Shown in pieces: positions 34,888-46,185 of a stretch of DNA of 64,000 nucleotides. A program made the position numbers and the translations under genes. Source of the stretch: Botryotinia globosa (lineage: Eukaryota; Ascomycota; Leotiomycetes; Helotiales; Sclerotiniaceae); the NCBI GenBank assembly GCA_014898425.1, contig RCSZ01000004.1, positions 186,001 through 250,000 of the forward strand. The letters are read 5' to 3'. The notes under the pieces are model-generated. The model saw nothing but the letters and a program-made list of their open reading frames with translations, did no database searches and had not been told where the DNA came from. Every line of letters starts with the position of its first letter. Position 1 is the stretch's first letter.

Positions 34888-35146
34888 TATTCAAAACTCT
34901 CATTGACAATTCGAATTGGTCAAATTCCCCTCCCTCATCAATAGCTCAACTTTTTTTTGGAAGCCGTTAAATCAAAAGCTGTAAGTGGCTTAGTTCCTTG
35001 ACAGAAGATATCACCGCCTTCCAAATCCATGCTAGGGCGCGCACGGATAATTATATTGATAGAATAAATTTTCAATCTTGACTACGATTTAGTTTCTTCC
35101 TTGCACAAAACTTCAATACAATTTCAAACGTTGCTCATTGCTAAAT
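34888..35146. promoter_or_regulatory. Compact divergent promoter of urb2 (-) and the tRNA m3C methyltransferase (+)
   Basis: 259 bp between start codons. It includes a T-rich run and a GC-rich GGGCGCGCACGG block near 35035. The pairing of a 60S assembly factor with a tRNA-modification enzyme suggests co-regulation with translation capacity; this is inference. Confidence 0.4.
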
Positions 35147-36454
35147 ATGTCTCAAGAAGAGATTCCACCAAGTAATGAAGGTACTGTTGCTGTTGAGGAT
35201 ATCGCTGCCTTGACTATCCAGGATCCTGAATCATCCGTGGCCAATGATCGTCCCGAACTTCCCCATCGTTCTCATAATCCCGAAAACAACATGAAGAGAT
35301 CAGATCCGTTTCAATTTGGTTCTCGATATCTCAGTGAAAAAGACAACGTCTTCGAATTCAATGCATGGGATCATGTCGAGACTGATGATACTTACAAGGA
35401 GTATGCAGAATTACAATATGCGAAGCAGCGCGAAGCTCCTGTGTCGGAATTTGACAAAAGTATGTATTTTTCGCTTTCTCTTTTCCCAAAATACTGTGCC
35501 AATTTTTGGTACAGTGCTACTATGACGATAAATCATAATTCATCTGAGGTTACTAGCCTCTGAATGATACAAATATAGCAATGTCTTTCGCTCCTATCTG
35601 ACTGTAGTTTGATTTTTGAAATTTCTTGAACTTTTGTTTCTACCAAAAACTAACAGATTTCCCAAGGCAGATTCAATTCCGATCCCGCCAAATGGTGGAA
35701 CAATTTTTACAAAAACAATACTGCCAATTTCTTCAAAGATCGAAAGTGGCTCCAACAAGAATTCCCCATTCTTTCTCAAGTGACAGAGCCAACCTATGGA
35801 CCTTGTACCATTCTGGAAGTTGGTGCTGGCGCAGGTAATACTGCTTATCCAATATTAAAACATAATCAAAATCCTGAATTAAAAATCCATGCTTGCGATT
35901 TCTCAAAGAAAGCAGTGGAAGTGATACGTGCGAACGAGGCATATGACACCAAGAATATTCAAGCAGACGTGTGGGATGCTGCTGGCGATGACCTTCCCCC
36001 TGGATTGGAAGAGGGTAGTGTCGATGTTGTGATCATGATCTTTATCTTCTCTGCACTTTCTCCTAGTCAATGGAATCGAGCCGTTCAAAATGTCTTCAAA
36101 ATCCTTAAGCCAGGTGGCGATGTGCTATTTCGAGATTACGGCCGTGGTGATCTTGCTCAAGTGCGTTTCAAGAAAGGCCGTTACCTAGAAGAGAATTTCT
36201 ATATCAGAGGTGACGGAACTCGGGTATATTTCTTTGAAAAAGACGAGTTGGTCAACATCTGGACCGGTAAACTTCCCGAGTCAGATGCTCAGGCTACAGA
36301 TTCAACGACAGAGCAAGAGGGTGGCTTCGATATCATTGATCTAGGTGTTGATAGACGGTTACTTGTTAATAGAGCCAAAGAACTAAAGATGTATAGATGC
36401 TGGATGCAAGGCCGATTCAAGAAGAAGAGCTTGCCGAGCACCGATTCAAAATAA
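35147..36454 (+). CDS. tRNA (cytosine-32 N3)-methyltransferase, METTL2/Trm140 type
   Basis: Two exons, 35147-35463 and 35671-36454, give 366 residues. The branch-like CTAAC at about 35650 and the acceptor GGCAG at 35670 fix the second exon's phase, which requires the donor GTATTT at 35464; the more typical GTATGT at 35460 would break the frame, so the 5' splice site or an extra mini-exon needs transcript evidence. The enzyme has the family hallmark FFKDRKWL, SAM motif I ILEVGAGAGNT, motif II-like HACDFSKKAVEV, FIFSALSP, LKPGG and FRDYGRGDLAQ, and the C-terminal VDRRLLVNRAKELKMYRCW. It methylates C32 of tRNA-Thr/Ser in the cytoplasm. It lacks the actin-binding extension of yeast Abp140, as do most fungal orthologs. 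Confidence 0.92.
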
Positions 36455-37769
36455 AAAAATTGTCCATGACACACTGCATTGATTTTGTTTTTTATGTCTT
36501 GAGAATGGTTTCAACTGGTACCTGAAAAATTATCGCCACAACTCCGTGGGGCTTTCTATCGTAGATCTTTTTGGACATTTTGAGGCTTGGTTGACTCACA
36601 TCAGGCTTAGCAATCCGTTATTTCCATGCGGTTCTTCTCCAGCGAGGTCTCACAACCTTTTCATTCTTTGTTTGAATAACCTTCACAAGATTAGCAATTG
36701 TGGCTCCGAGTCCAACAAATTTGAATAATCATTTAGAGGCGATCGGTGTAGATTTAAGGTACCATGTCGATTTCATCATTTGATTCGTTGATGTATGAAG
36801 AATCTCTTAAATCGTCCGCATGGTGCGGGAAGCCATGCTATAGGGAGGTTTGAGAGGCGGTACTGTTCATATGTGTTTAAAAATCGGCTAGAGTTGGTGT
36901 TCACAACAATGGATTGACTGGAAATGCAATGCTAGCTGAATTTGCCCCTGGCTAAGTGGTATGTTGGTTCATCTGATATGTTTTAGGGACCATGTACCAG
37001 TGCAAGAAATTGGTCGACATTGTGAGGATTTCAATACGTTTCTTCCCAAACATTATACAAATAACACAGCTCAACCAGTAACAAACTTACCACTAGTTTT
37101 CATTGATGTTTTTACATTTATATATCATCACAGAGCTAAAGAAAGGCGGAATTGCAAATGCACCTCACCTCAGCTCTCCTATCACCTGAAGTTCTCAGCC
37201 GAACACAATACAGCTAGGGTTGGCTCTGCTGTATTGGAGCTTGGGCTTCGGCGGCATGGAACTCTACTTTCAACACAAATAATTCTAATTGATAGTGAAT
37301 TACCCAGCCTTAGTGTAGCAGCCATTAAAACCTTACACTACTTCCCTTGACTCCAACAAACCTTTCCCTATAACAACCTCAATTAAACAATATCTACTCA
37401 CGGATTGGCAAGCTCAGTTTGCAAAACTCCCATTCCATTCTGTTAATATTATCAAGAAGCCCCCAAGCTTTACAGCATTGTAGTCCTATTCTATTACTTT
37501 TTTTCTGCAACAAGTTCTACAATATCCCACTTACTACTAGACTCAAGTTCTGATGCATACAGAGACAAGGCGGCTGAAAAGCTTGTAATACTGAAATCCT
37601 CGTCACCTCCTTGAAGAACATGCCCTGTTGAACCTGAGATGAAAAGACAAAATGATTGATAAGCTTGGCTTCAGGCAGTCAAACTAAATCTCTCATCACT
37701 TCTCGAGGGAAAATACTTTGCCACATCTCTGGACTTTTCTTTTGAACTAGTTCATAACAATCAACGACG
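36455..37769. other. Intergenic, no supported gene
   Basis: 1.3 kb. The plus frame at 36961-37350 (129 codons) has no recognisable domain or conserved-looking motif and I do not accept it. Otherwise plain AT-rich sequence. Confidence 0.55.
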
Positions 37770-38561
37770 ATGCCACCGAAGGCAGAGCAATCAAAGGGAA
37801 AACAACCTGTTACAACTCGCAGGTCAGCCAGACTAGCGAAGAAGCGTCGAAGTAATAAGCCAGAAGAAGATAGACAGGCACTACAGCAAGATGTCGAAGA
37901 GCCAGAGGTCAACGCAGAACCATTGTCAGAGGATGAGGCACCACTTGCTGGGAAGTCATATTACATTTTTGGACTCGGTATGTGTGAGAGAATCAAGGAT
38001 TTACTACAACTTCGACCAGTGGAACCATGGGAGACATATTTTTTTGAACTCCCATTTCTTTCCGCGCCATCCTCGAGGTCCAAAGTTTGCCTTCGACATG
38101 TTCTTCATTCGTGGTTTCCAGAACGGCTCACGTGGATTCAGTATGGCCAAAAACACATGTATCATGGTCCGATCGCCCTCAAGCTTATAAGAAGATATAT
38201 AAGAACTAAAGCGGAAGGACAACGGAGGGCGCTTAAGGAACATAGAACGTGACTTAGACAAGCTCGGGAGAATGAGTTGCAAAGGCAGAGAGACCGAAAA
38301 GAGCGTATCGAAAATAGATGAAACAGAAGAATTGTTAGGCTGTCAGAAATAAGGGAAGCACATGCGGAGGACTCGGAATTTTCAAATCATCACAATTGCG
38401 TTGAGAGCCTATATGCTCTTAATCCCGAAACGGCCCATAAGAAGATGCATTACATCTCTTCCTGACGCGATCCGATTACGGATTCCGAGGCAACAAATTC
38501 TAGTGTCGAAGACTCGGATGATATAGGATGGGCGACTGAGGACTCGGTGCTAGCATCATAG
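37770..38561 (+). pseudogene. Single-exon gene interrupted by three in-frame TGA codons
   Basis: One frame runs from ATG 37770 to TAG 38559-38561 (263 codons) and is broken only by TGA at 38250, 38319 and 38463. The start MPPKAEQSKGKQPVTTRRSA is basic and disordered, followed by an acidic stretch, a central aromatic region (PVEPWETYFFELPFL, LTWIQYGQKHMYHGPIAL), a basic helix (RTKAEGQRRALKEHRT before the first TGA, LRQARENELQRQRDRKE after it) and an acidic end (EDSDDIGWATEDS). Each TGA sits in Arg-rich context and is one C-to-T change from CGA. Sequence after the stops still looks coding, so inactivation is recent, unless the stops are read through. No family recognised; it could be a chromatin or nucleic-acid-associated protein of a lineage-specific family. 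Confidence 0.65.
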
Positions 38562-39320
38562 TTTAAGCAAGGACATGAGATAAATGCCTACACAACACTC
38601 CTTTATCGTGATATCTTTCACTTTGCGGTTGTTGGGCAGGCGGTGGAGAATAAGGCTGGTGTCAATTGCGATATAAGATGGATATAGTCGAAGGAATCTG
38701 GAATAGTTAAGAGTTGAAGAATTTCTAATTACGCATCAAGTGGCCATTGATTATGGATTGCTAGCGGTAAATTTGGTAAAATTAATTTGGAGGTGGTGAC
38801 TGGATAAATAGCACATAGGATTTCCGGACCGGTGCATGATACGTTGTTTTTAATATCAGTTGTATTATCATAAGCGAGAGGAAAAGGGGGAGAGCAAGGT
38901 TGAATACGAGAGTTCTTCATTGATATTCACGAGAGACCGCAATGAAGCAAATTGATGAGAGTCGAAAACTCTGTTTTCATTTCCAAATCGAGTTATTGCG
39001 AATTGTGTTTTCATTTACAAAGGCCAGGGCAGCTATATCTTGGTGCAAATCTCGAGTAACAATTGGTCCCAGAAAGTTGTCGCCTTTCCCATTCGTGAAC
39101 AAAGACGGAATTGTCTACTACGAGAATCTTTATCTTGTATTAGTTAACAACCCCCGCAAATGTATTAGTGTCATGAATTTGCTGCCCAAACAAAGGGGAT
39201 CTGACCATTCGGCAATCTAAGAACTTATTTTCGTGAGAAATAAATCGTAATGTAGCAAGTAACTTGTGTTCTCTAAACCATTCTTTTCATTTTTGTATTT
39301 GATATATAACACCCGTAACA
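38562..39320. other. Intergenic, no supported gene
   Basis: 760 bp. The plus frame at 38942-39220 (92 codons) has fairly mixed composition (for example KSRVTIGPRKLSPFPFVNKD) but no start context or family support, and may be a gene remnant. Confidence 0.45.
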
Positions 39321-40696
39321 ATGGGCCACCAACTTCGTGAACATATACCAGCTGTTAATGTGCAGCCAACCTTCCACCTGATCGAAGCGGAGATCCTAGA
39401 TCTTTCATATGAGGCATTGGTACTACAGGTTGATGGTAATGTGAGATTGGATAAAACAGCAAGAGATCCTGCCGCCTGGAGAGATCGTGTAGGTGTTGAA
39501 GTAGCGGGCGGTCCCAATGGCAAACCTCCTGGTCAAATAGAAACTAAACTTGCAGCGCTACCAACCGTTCCTCGTTTAGGTGATAGGTGCACAATGTCTT
39601 TATGTGGTGCGTAAATTTCACGGGTACTTGCTAAGGCCTTCAAACGGTGAATAATAATGCTTACATGCGTATAGGACAGCTGGGAACGCTTGGGGCCCCT
39701 GGAGCCATGCCGCTTATGCTACTAGCGGTTAGGGTTGATGATCCTCATGATGACAGACTTCAACCCCCTCCGCTTGGAATTGCGATTGGAAAGGCAAATT
39801 CTGATCACTTTTTAAGGAGAGGAGTTTCTCATATAATGTCCCGCGCAATGAATATCAGAAGGGGAATTCCTAGCGACTTTGATCCCGACGATGCTGATCA
39901 AGTCAATGAAAACCAATGGCAAATGGATCCACCTCTATCTATTGCATTCCCTCTGATAGGATGTAAAACAGGGTACGGATTTACTAACGCAGCCGAGTAA
40001 GTCTGGATTCTCGACGAATTGTAATGTCTTTGGTTTTCAGTCGTGCTTCCTCAGCCTTTTTTTGCTTTGGTATCTCCTCACCATACGTCTGGTTGACAGT
40101 CCGAAACTGCTTAATTCCCTCTTGTGGGTAAGTGCTGACTTTCATCTTTCAGAAATATCCTTAGCGCAATCCTTGGATGGTATCACGATCCAAGATACAC
40201 CCCACAGTTCGGCGACGCTGCAATGCGCGCTTTCAACATTTCAGATATATATCTCGTCGTTCCTCCAAGAACCACTTTGAATATGCGCACCCTAAAGCCT
40301 TCATTAATTCGATCTGCCTGGGAAAAGGCATGGGAGTAAGTGACTCTCCTCCATGTTTCTACTGCATTCTGTTTTGTAAACCAAACGATGTCTTATGATA
40401 AAGGTATTGACTGTCTTATCTTTAGTCGATATCTGCCACCTGCTCTTGGCACCCCACCCGTACGTTATGCTAAAGATGTCAAAGACGTCCTGACCGATCA
40501 GATTCGACAATATAGCACCAAATATTGGACACCAGACCTTGGTCAGATGTTATTTATTGATGGTGTGGATAATGTGACAGGAGGATTTCCACTGAACCTC
40601 ACCCCGTGGCTACCAGAGAATATCACTGATGCCTGGATCAGACGTAATTGTAGAGTTCTTAGAAAAGGCACAATAAAGAGAATAAGTGAAATTTGA
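39321..40696 (+). CDS. Hypothetical protein, four exons, 353 aa
   Basis: Exons 39321-39606, 39675-39996, 40153-40335 and 40426-40696 join in frame with GT/AG introns of 68, 156 and 90 nt. The start is MGHQLREHIPAVNVQPTFHL. Later blocks include LLAVRVDDPHDDRLQPPPLG, MNIRRGIPSDFDPDDADQVN, GWYHDPRYTPQFGDAAMRAF, YLVVPPRTTLNMRTLKPSLI and GGFPLNLTPWLPENITDAWI. There is no signal peptide, membrane span, or nucleotide- or metal-binding motif I can see. Consistent phase at all three junctions argues strongly that the gene is real and intact. I do not recognise the family. It lies between two broken genes, so it may belong to an accessory, fast-evolving segment. Confidence 0.75.
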
Positions 40697-42060
40697 CTTT
40701 GGCAAACTTCAAAGGCAAGGGGGGAAAGAAGACCATAGACTAGAGGAGTTTGCTGAATTATGATCTATTTTAAGAACAGAGCCTTAATCATAGAAACTTT
40801 AAAATTTATTGACTTAGTTCAAAAAGCCCATTTACCTATGACTTGTAGTAAGAATGAAAGACTTTCACTCAGTGACAATTTGTATTAAAGCTAAGGAAGG
40901 AAGTACGACGAAAACAAGCTCCACATAACATACATGTACATGCTACAATATGAATGAAAGACTCTATAAACGATACGATTGTGAAGCTGGTTGAGCCCCC
41001 GTTCAATAGCTCTCAACGATTCTCATGTATAGGGTTCAATATTCAAGCCAGTGAAAATTAGGAACTCTAAAAGTATGGTCTCAGAGTCTGGCACCGAAAG
41101 ATATTGATTCCCCAGGACAATCAAAGTATCCAGACAATTCGAAACGATGAATTCGATTCGCAATTCGAATCAAATTCAAAAAACTGGCAGTGATGGAGGG
41201 TCACATACAGTCTACTTACTAGTCCAGAGAATTCAACAAAGCTGATTCTGACTAAAACAAAAGGACGATATCAATTGCGGTGCGCATAATCGCTAGGCAT
41301 GTAGCTATGCCCTACATAGGTTTATCGCGATGATATACATTCACGATAAAAACATTACCAAGTCAACTTGTCCTGACCATCCACCGATGCTTAACTATAG
41401 CTCTCCTCCATTAAAACAGACTTTCCCCCTGATTTGACATTGAACCCCCACTGCTTCCAACATTGCGACAACATGGGCATGCTCGCATACCTTATCAGAA
41501 CCCTATTTTTGATTTCAATTCCAACCCTAGTTTCAACAAAGAAAACCACAACCATTCAATCAATCCCTTTGAACCTGCCAGTTCTGACAATAACGTTGGA
41601 ACTACGCACTGATCAGGTGACCATTTATTAATACGCGCATACAAACCTGCCCCTGGTTAAGCCAAAGCGAACATGCAAAAGTCGTTCCTTACACGAAATT
41701 TGTTTTCACATTTCCTTTTTGGGATGCAAAATAGTGAAGAATGTAAAATTGAGTGTGGATTAAGAGCTCATTTTTACCAATGATTGCTATGCTGATGACT
41801 TTCCACCAATAGTGTCTGCGTGGCGTCGAGACGATTCAATCCGCACTATGCAGCACAAAGCTGTTTGAAAGTCTAGGCAGATATGACGCAGATATATCGT
41901 CCTTTCGTTGAGAGATGGAGATGTCAAATTTAAACATTTCGTATATCATGAGAGTAAATATAAATAGATAACATTCCCCCAACTTAAAATGCAGCAGTCT
42001 GCTCCAGTTTAACAACATCAAGATCACCAAGCGCCAAGCACAACAACAAAAACTTAGTAC
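40697..42060. other. Intergenic, no supported gene
   Basis: 1.36 kb of AT-rich sequence without repeats of note. The stretch just upstream of 42061 serves as the SDR promoter. The plus frame at 41434-41631 is too short and featureless to accept. Confidence 0.55.
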
Positions 42061-43029
42061 ATGGCTTACAAAAACTCCATTATCGTCACTGGTGGAACCA
42101 TTAACCTGGGCTACCAAGCTACTCTCAAGATAGCAAAAGAACATCCAGACTACCTCATCGTCATCGCCTCCCGGTCCGATAAAGAAAACTCCGCCGAAGC
42201 TATCAACAAAATTCTACATCGAGACAATACTGTTTTCATGCAACTCGATCTTTCCGATTCGAAAAGCGTTCGAAGTTTTGCTGAGAAATGGATCGCTGAT
42301 TCAACGAAATCTCAAATTAAAGTTTTGGTTTTGAACGCCGGTCTTCAATTCCCAGCCGGTCTCGTGATGACACCCGAGGGATTGGAAGCAACTTTTGCCA
42401 TTGCTCATGTGGGACACGTACTTCTTTTCTTCCTATTGTGTCCATATCTCGCGCCTGATTCCCGCGTGGTTCTTACTTCGAGCGGTACACACGATCCAGC
42501 ACAAAAGACTGGTATGCCTGAACCCGAATACAACATCGCAGAGGATCTCGCACACCCTCCAGAATCCATGATCACGATGTCAGGCCGCAAGCGTTACACC
42601 ACCGCTAAGCTTTGTAACGTACTATTCGCCTACGCGCTATCGCGTAAACTCGCCGAACGGGCCCCTGAGCGTCATATCACCGTTACGGCAATGGATCCTG
42701 GTTTCATGCCCGGCACTGGATTAGCAAGATAAGCAAACATGTTCGAGCATTGGCTTTGGAATTCTGTTCTGCCACACCTGATTTGGTTGCTACGTTTGGT
42801 TGCGATACCGAACACACATACACCAGCAGAATCAGGTGTTGCACTTGCTAGACTTGCGACTGCTGCTGATGTTGAGGGCACGACAGGGAAATACTTTGAA
42901 GGACTGAACGAGATCAAGTCGAGTAAGGATAGTTATGACGAGAGTAAACAGGAAGACTTATGGGATTGGACGGTCAGCTATTTGGCAAAGGACGAACTGG
43001 AGAAGGCGAGATTTGAGTCACTCAAGTGA
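42061..43029 (+). pseudogene. Short-chain dehydrogenase/reductase with a single in-frame TAA
   Basis: The first 223 codons encode a classical SDR: cofactor motif TGGTINLGYQA (the usual third Gly region slightly altered), NAG motif VLNAGLQ, catalytic Ser in VLTSSGTHD, YTTAK active-site Tyr/Lys, and MDPGFMPGTGLAR after the active site. A TAA at 42730-42732 stops the frame. The same frame then continues for 98 codons (WNSVLPHLIWLLRLV, PAESGVALARLATAADVEG, TGKYFEGLNE) to a natural stop at 43027, matching the usual C-terminal third of such SDRs (total about 322 residues). TAA is one C-to-T step from CAA. The truncated product would keep all catalytic residues but lose the substrate-pocket and dimer part. 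No intron explains it, since there is no GT donor at the spot. The substrate is unknown. Confidence 0.8.
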
Positions 43030-43827
43030 GAGCAGACATTAAAACAAGTCAATAAAAAAACTCATCTACATTTATCAATCTCTATTGTAAGAATAATGCG
43101 AATGAATGCTGTAAATATTCCGTTCCGCTAGCCAAGAGATCAGGATTTCCGTAACGTCTTGTGGCGGTTGAAAAGGAGTAGAGAAAATCTAGATGCGTGA
43201 TTTTCACATAATATAGTCGAAAGACATACCATTGTTATTATCGATGGAAGAGGAAGGTTCTTTTAGATGGCTCTAGCATGGTGCAATGAGTGAGTGGGGC
43301 ATGTCGGAGAAATCAATATTTAGCTCCCGCTGGGCAAAATCACGACATCGCAAATTTTACCTAACAATCCTCGTAATTCCTAACCAATTTCATCTGTAAT
43401 TGAATCCCATATTAAGTGAACCAATGAGAAAGAAATGAGTTACCTATAAAAATCCACTTAATCCCGAAACTTTGACAGCTTTCGGTTCACGACGGCGTGC
43501 CTAGCTTCACATCCGTCATATGTACTATCTAGATTTGTTCTTCTTAACTTCGTGTAGAAGCTTGGATCAGTATCACGTATTCATCTCACCAGATTCATCA
43601 TACTCTTATGTACACTTAAGAATCGTCTGATTCCCTTTCGATGTTTTGCTGAAACTTCTTACTTTGTAATATTAGCGAAAGCCTCGATTTATTGCCCTTT
43701 CACACATAATTCATAACCTTGAGTACTCGGCTATCCAATATCCCTCGAACCGTCACAGAATTCAGGGCTTCAATAGTATCCCAAATATCGACAGGATCTC
43801 TGTTCTCCAGAAGTCAACACCAAAAAT
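43030..43827. other. Intergenic / upstream region of the permease gene
   Basis: 800 bp, AT-rich, no open frame of note; presumably the permease promoter and leader. No defined element recognised. Confidence 0.5.
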
Positions 43828-45716
43828 ATGAGAGACTACTCGAATAACTCATCGAGTCTTCCTAAATATGGCGGGACGGATCAAATTGGAGAAAGCCCAA
43901 AGACGGGAGTTGGAACACAAAGCGATTATAGTCAAGGTACAATTAGAGAAGCATCCTAATAATCGACTAGTCTTGCTAGCTCGTAATTTCTGACTCTCAG
44001 ACAGAAGAAGAAGAAGGGGAATCGGCTTATCGGACTAATGATGCTCGCCGTCAAATTGGCCCCATCTCAGCCATTTTCTTGATCTTCAATCGCATGATCG
44101 GAACCGGGATCTTTTCGACTCCAAGTACCATTGTTGCTCTTTCCGGATCTGTCGGGCTGGCACTCTTTATCTGGGTTGCAGGTATGCTGATTGCCGCAGC
44201 TGGTCTTGCGACATATATGGAATTTGGTACCGGACTTCCACGAAACGGTGGTGAAAAAAACTATCTCGAATATGTTTTCCGAAGGCCAAAGTTCCTCGTC
44301 ACTAGTATGTATGCTATGTATGTAGTACTCCTCGGTTGGGCGGGTTCAAATTCTGTGGTATTTGGAGAATATATTCTGAGTGCCGCCGAAGTTGAGGTAA
44401 CTCGTTGGAACCAGCGTGGAGTAGGATTGGCCTGTATCACAGCCGCTTTCTTGATTCATGGCTGTTCTGTAAGATGGGGATTGAGACTTCAAAATCTTTT
44501 GGGTGTCATCAAGCTTCTGATTCTTCTCCTGATCATCATCTCGGGATTTGTTGCGCTCGGTGGCCATCTCAGGATCGAGAAGCCAAACAATTTCACAAAT
44601 GCCTTCGAGGGAACGACTGGTAGCGCGTAAGGAAACTTCCCTCAATTCAAATCATCATCTGACTTTGTGTAGCTACGGAGTTGTCACAGCTCTCTATAAC
44701 GTCATCTGGAGTTTTATCGGCTATAGCAATGCCAATTATGCGCTCTCTGAAACCAAAAATCCAGTCAGAACACTCAAGATGGCCGCACCAACAGCTCTCG
44801 CTATAGTTGGAGTGCTTTATATGCTTGCAAACGTATGTTGGCGATATAGAAATTTGCCAGGGTATCATGCTGATGTATAGATTAGATTGCTTATTTTGCC
44901 GCTGTGCCCAAGGAGGAAATCATGACTTCGGGTCGTATATTGGCTGCTTCATTTTTCAGAAACATGTTCGGATCCCGCGCTGAACGTGTACTGTCTGTTT
45001 TTGTTGCCCTTTCAGCATTCGGAAATGTTCTTAGTGTCATATTCTCTCAAGGCAGAAGTAGGTTGCTTCATATAACTTCCATCAGAATATCTTGCTAACA
45101 ATCCTTAGTTGTACAAGAAATTGGTCGAGAAGGAATATTGCCATTCTCCCGACTTTGGGCAAGTAACAAGCCTTTCAACACACCATTCATGGGCCTCTTT
45201 GAACATTGGCTGGTGTCTGTGATCATTATGTTAGCTCCACCACCAGGAGATGCTTACAACTTTATTTTGAAGTATGTCCCCCTCCCTTAAGATATTGTTA
45301 TTCTTTAACTAACACCACTCAGTGTCATCTCATACCCACTTGCGGTAGTAAATGTCTTTGTGTCTCTCGCTCTGCTCATCCTTTACGCTCGACCATTTTC
45401 AGCTGATCGCCATCCACAACATTGGGCCCCACCTTTCCGAGCTACTTGGCCTGTGGTATTATTTTTCCTTCTCTCGAATGTGTACCTTGTCATTGCACCA
45501 TTTGTTCCACCTGATGAGGGACAAAATGTATACGAGAGTCTGCCATACTACCTTCATTGTGTTGTGGGGATTGCATTCTTCGGCGCAGGAGCTATTTACT
45601 GGTTGCTTTGGGCTCAAATATTACCCCGAATTGGTGGATATAAACTCGTTCGAGAGAACATCGTCACCGATGACGGATGGAGTGGAAGTGTTTTTAGAAG
45701 GATCAAATCAGAATAG
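43828..45716 (+). CDS. Amino-acid permease, high-affinity methionine permease (MUP1/MUP3) type
   Basis: Six exons join in frame: 43828-43936, 44005-44626, 44673-44832, 44886-45057, 45109-45271 and 45323-45716, giving 539 residues. In exon 2 the second of two nearby AGs (44003-44004) is the one that preserves frame. The first helix carries the APC-superfamily signature FNRMIGTGIFSTPSTI, and about 12 hydrophobic spans follow, including VGLALFIWVAGMLIAAAGL, LLGVIKLLILLLIIISGF and PVVLFFLLSNVYLVIAPF, with YNVIWSFIGYSNANYALSE in the middle. The short acidic N-terminus (about 60 residues) faces the cytosol and would carry ubiquitination sites. Family members import methionine or related amino acids at the plasma membrane; exact substrate is inferred from family only. 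Confidence 0.9.
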
Positions 45717-46185
45717 ATGACGAGAAGCAATTGGAGGAACAAGGGGGCAAAGGAGTAGAAATTGATGATATCAACACTTTATAAGAGTAATGATAATAAC
45801 AACAACATATTCAACATGTAATAGAAGGTACATAATTGAGGTTTCTGATGCATTTGATCGTTGTTGTTGTTGTTGTTGTTGTTGTTAATGTGTATTACAA
45901 TACTCGTACTAGTTGTCTAAATAAGGCTGAAATGTGACATCCAATCATATATACGCTATACCTCATCCAATCTAGCTTAAAATGCCACCCTATCATACCC
46001 GCTTCCCGCCTCCCGCCTCCAATCCAGATGAACATGTTCACAAAGCAACTTATGTCAAACTCACCTTGCAGTAAATTCACAACGCATAATAACTATAATG
46101 CTTCATTGAGACCCACAATCATCTGGATGTCTCAAACACCGCGTCGTTCTCTTCGCGCAGATTGATATCTGTTATCCGTTAAACA
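45717..46185. other. Intergenic region with (GTT)9 repeat
   Basis: Contains AACAACAAC (about 45800) followed some 55 bp later by (GTT)9 at 45860-45886. The two are complementary and could form a hairpin in the permease 3' UTR. The rest is the promoter of the next gene. Confidence 0.6.
45860..45886. repeat. (GTT)9 microsatellite
   Basis: 27 bp perfect trinucleotide run in the permease 3' flank. Confidence 0.97.

Noticed and set aside
36961..37350. 129-codon plus frame
   Set aside because: No domain, no splice partner, no conserved-looking motif; likely chance.
37891..38190. Alternative frame through the 37770 pseudogene (HFFPRHPRGPKFAFDMFF)
   Set aside because: The main frame runs the full length to a natural stop and is broken only by three TGA codons; the alternative frame is closed on both sides.
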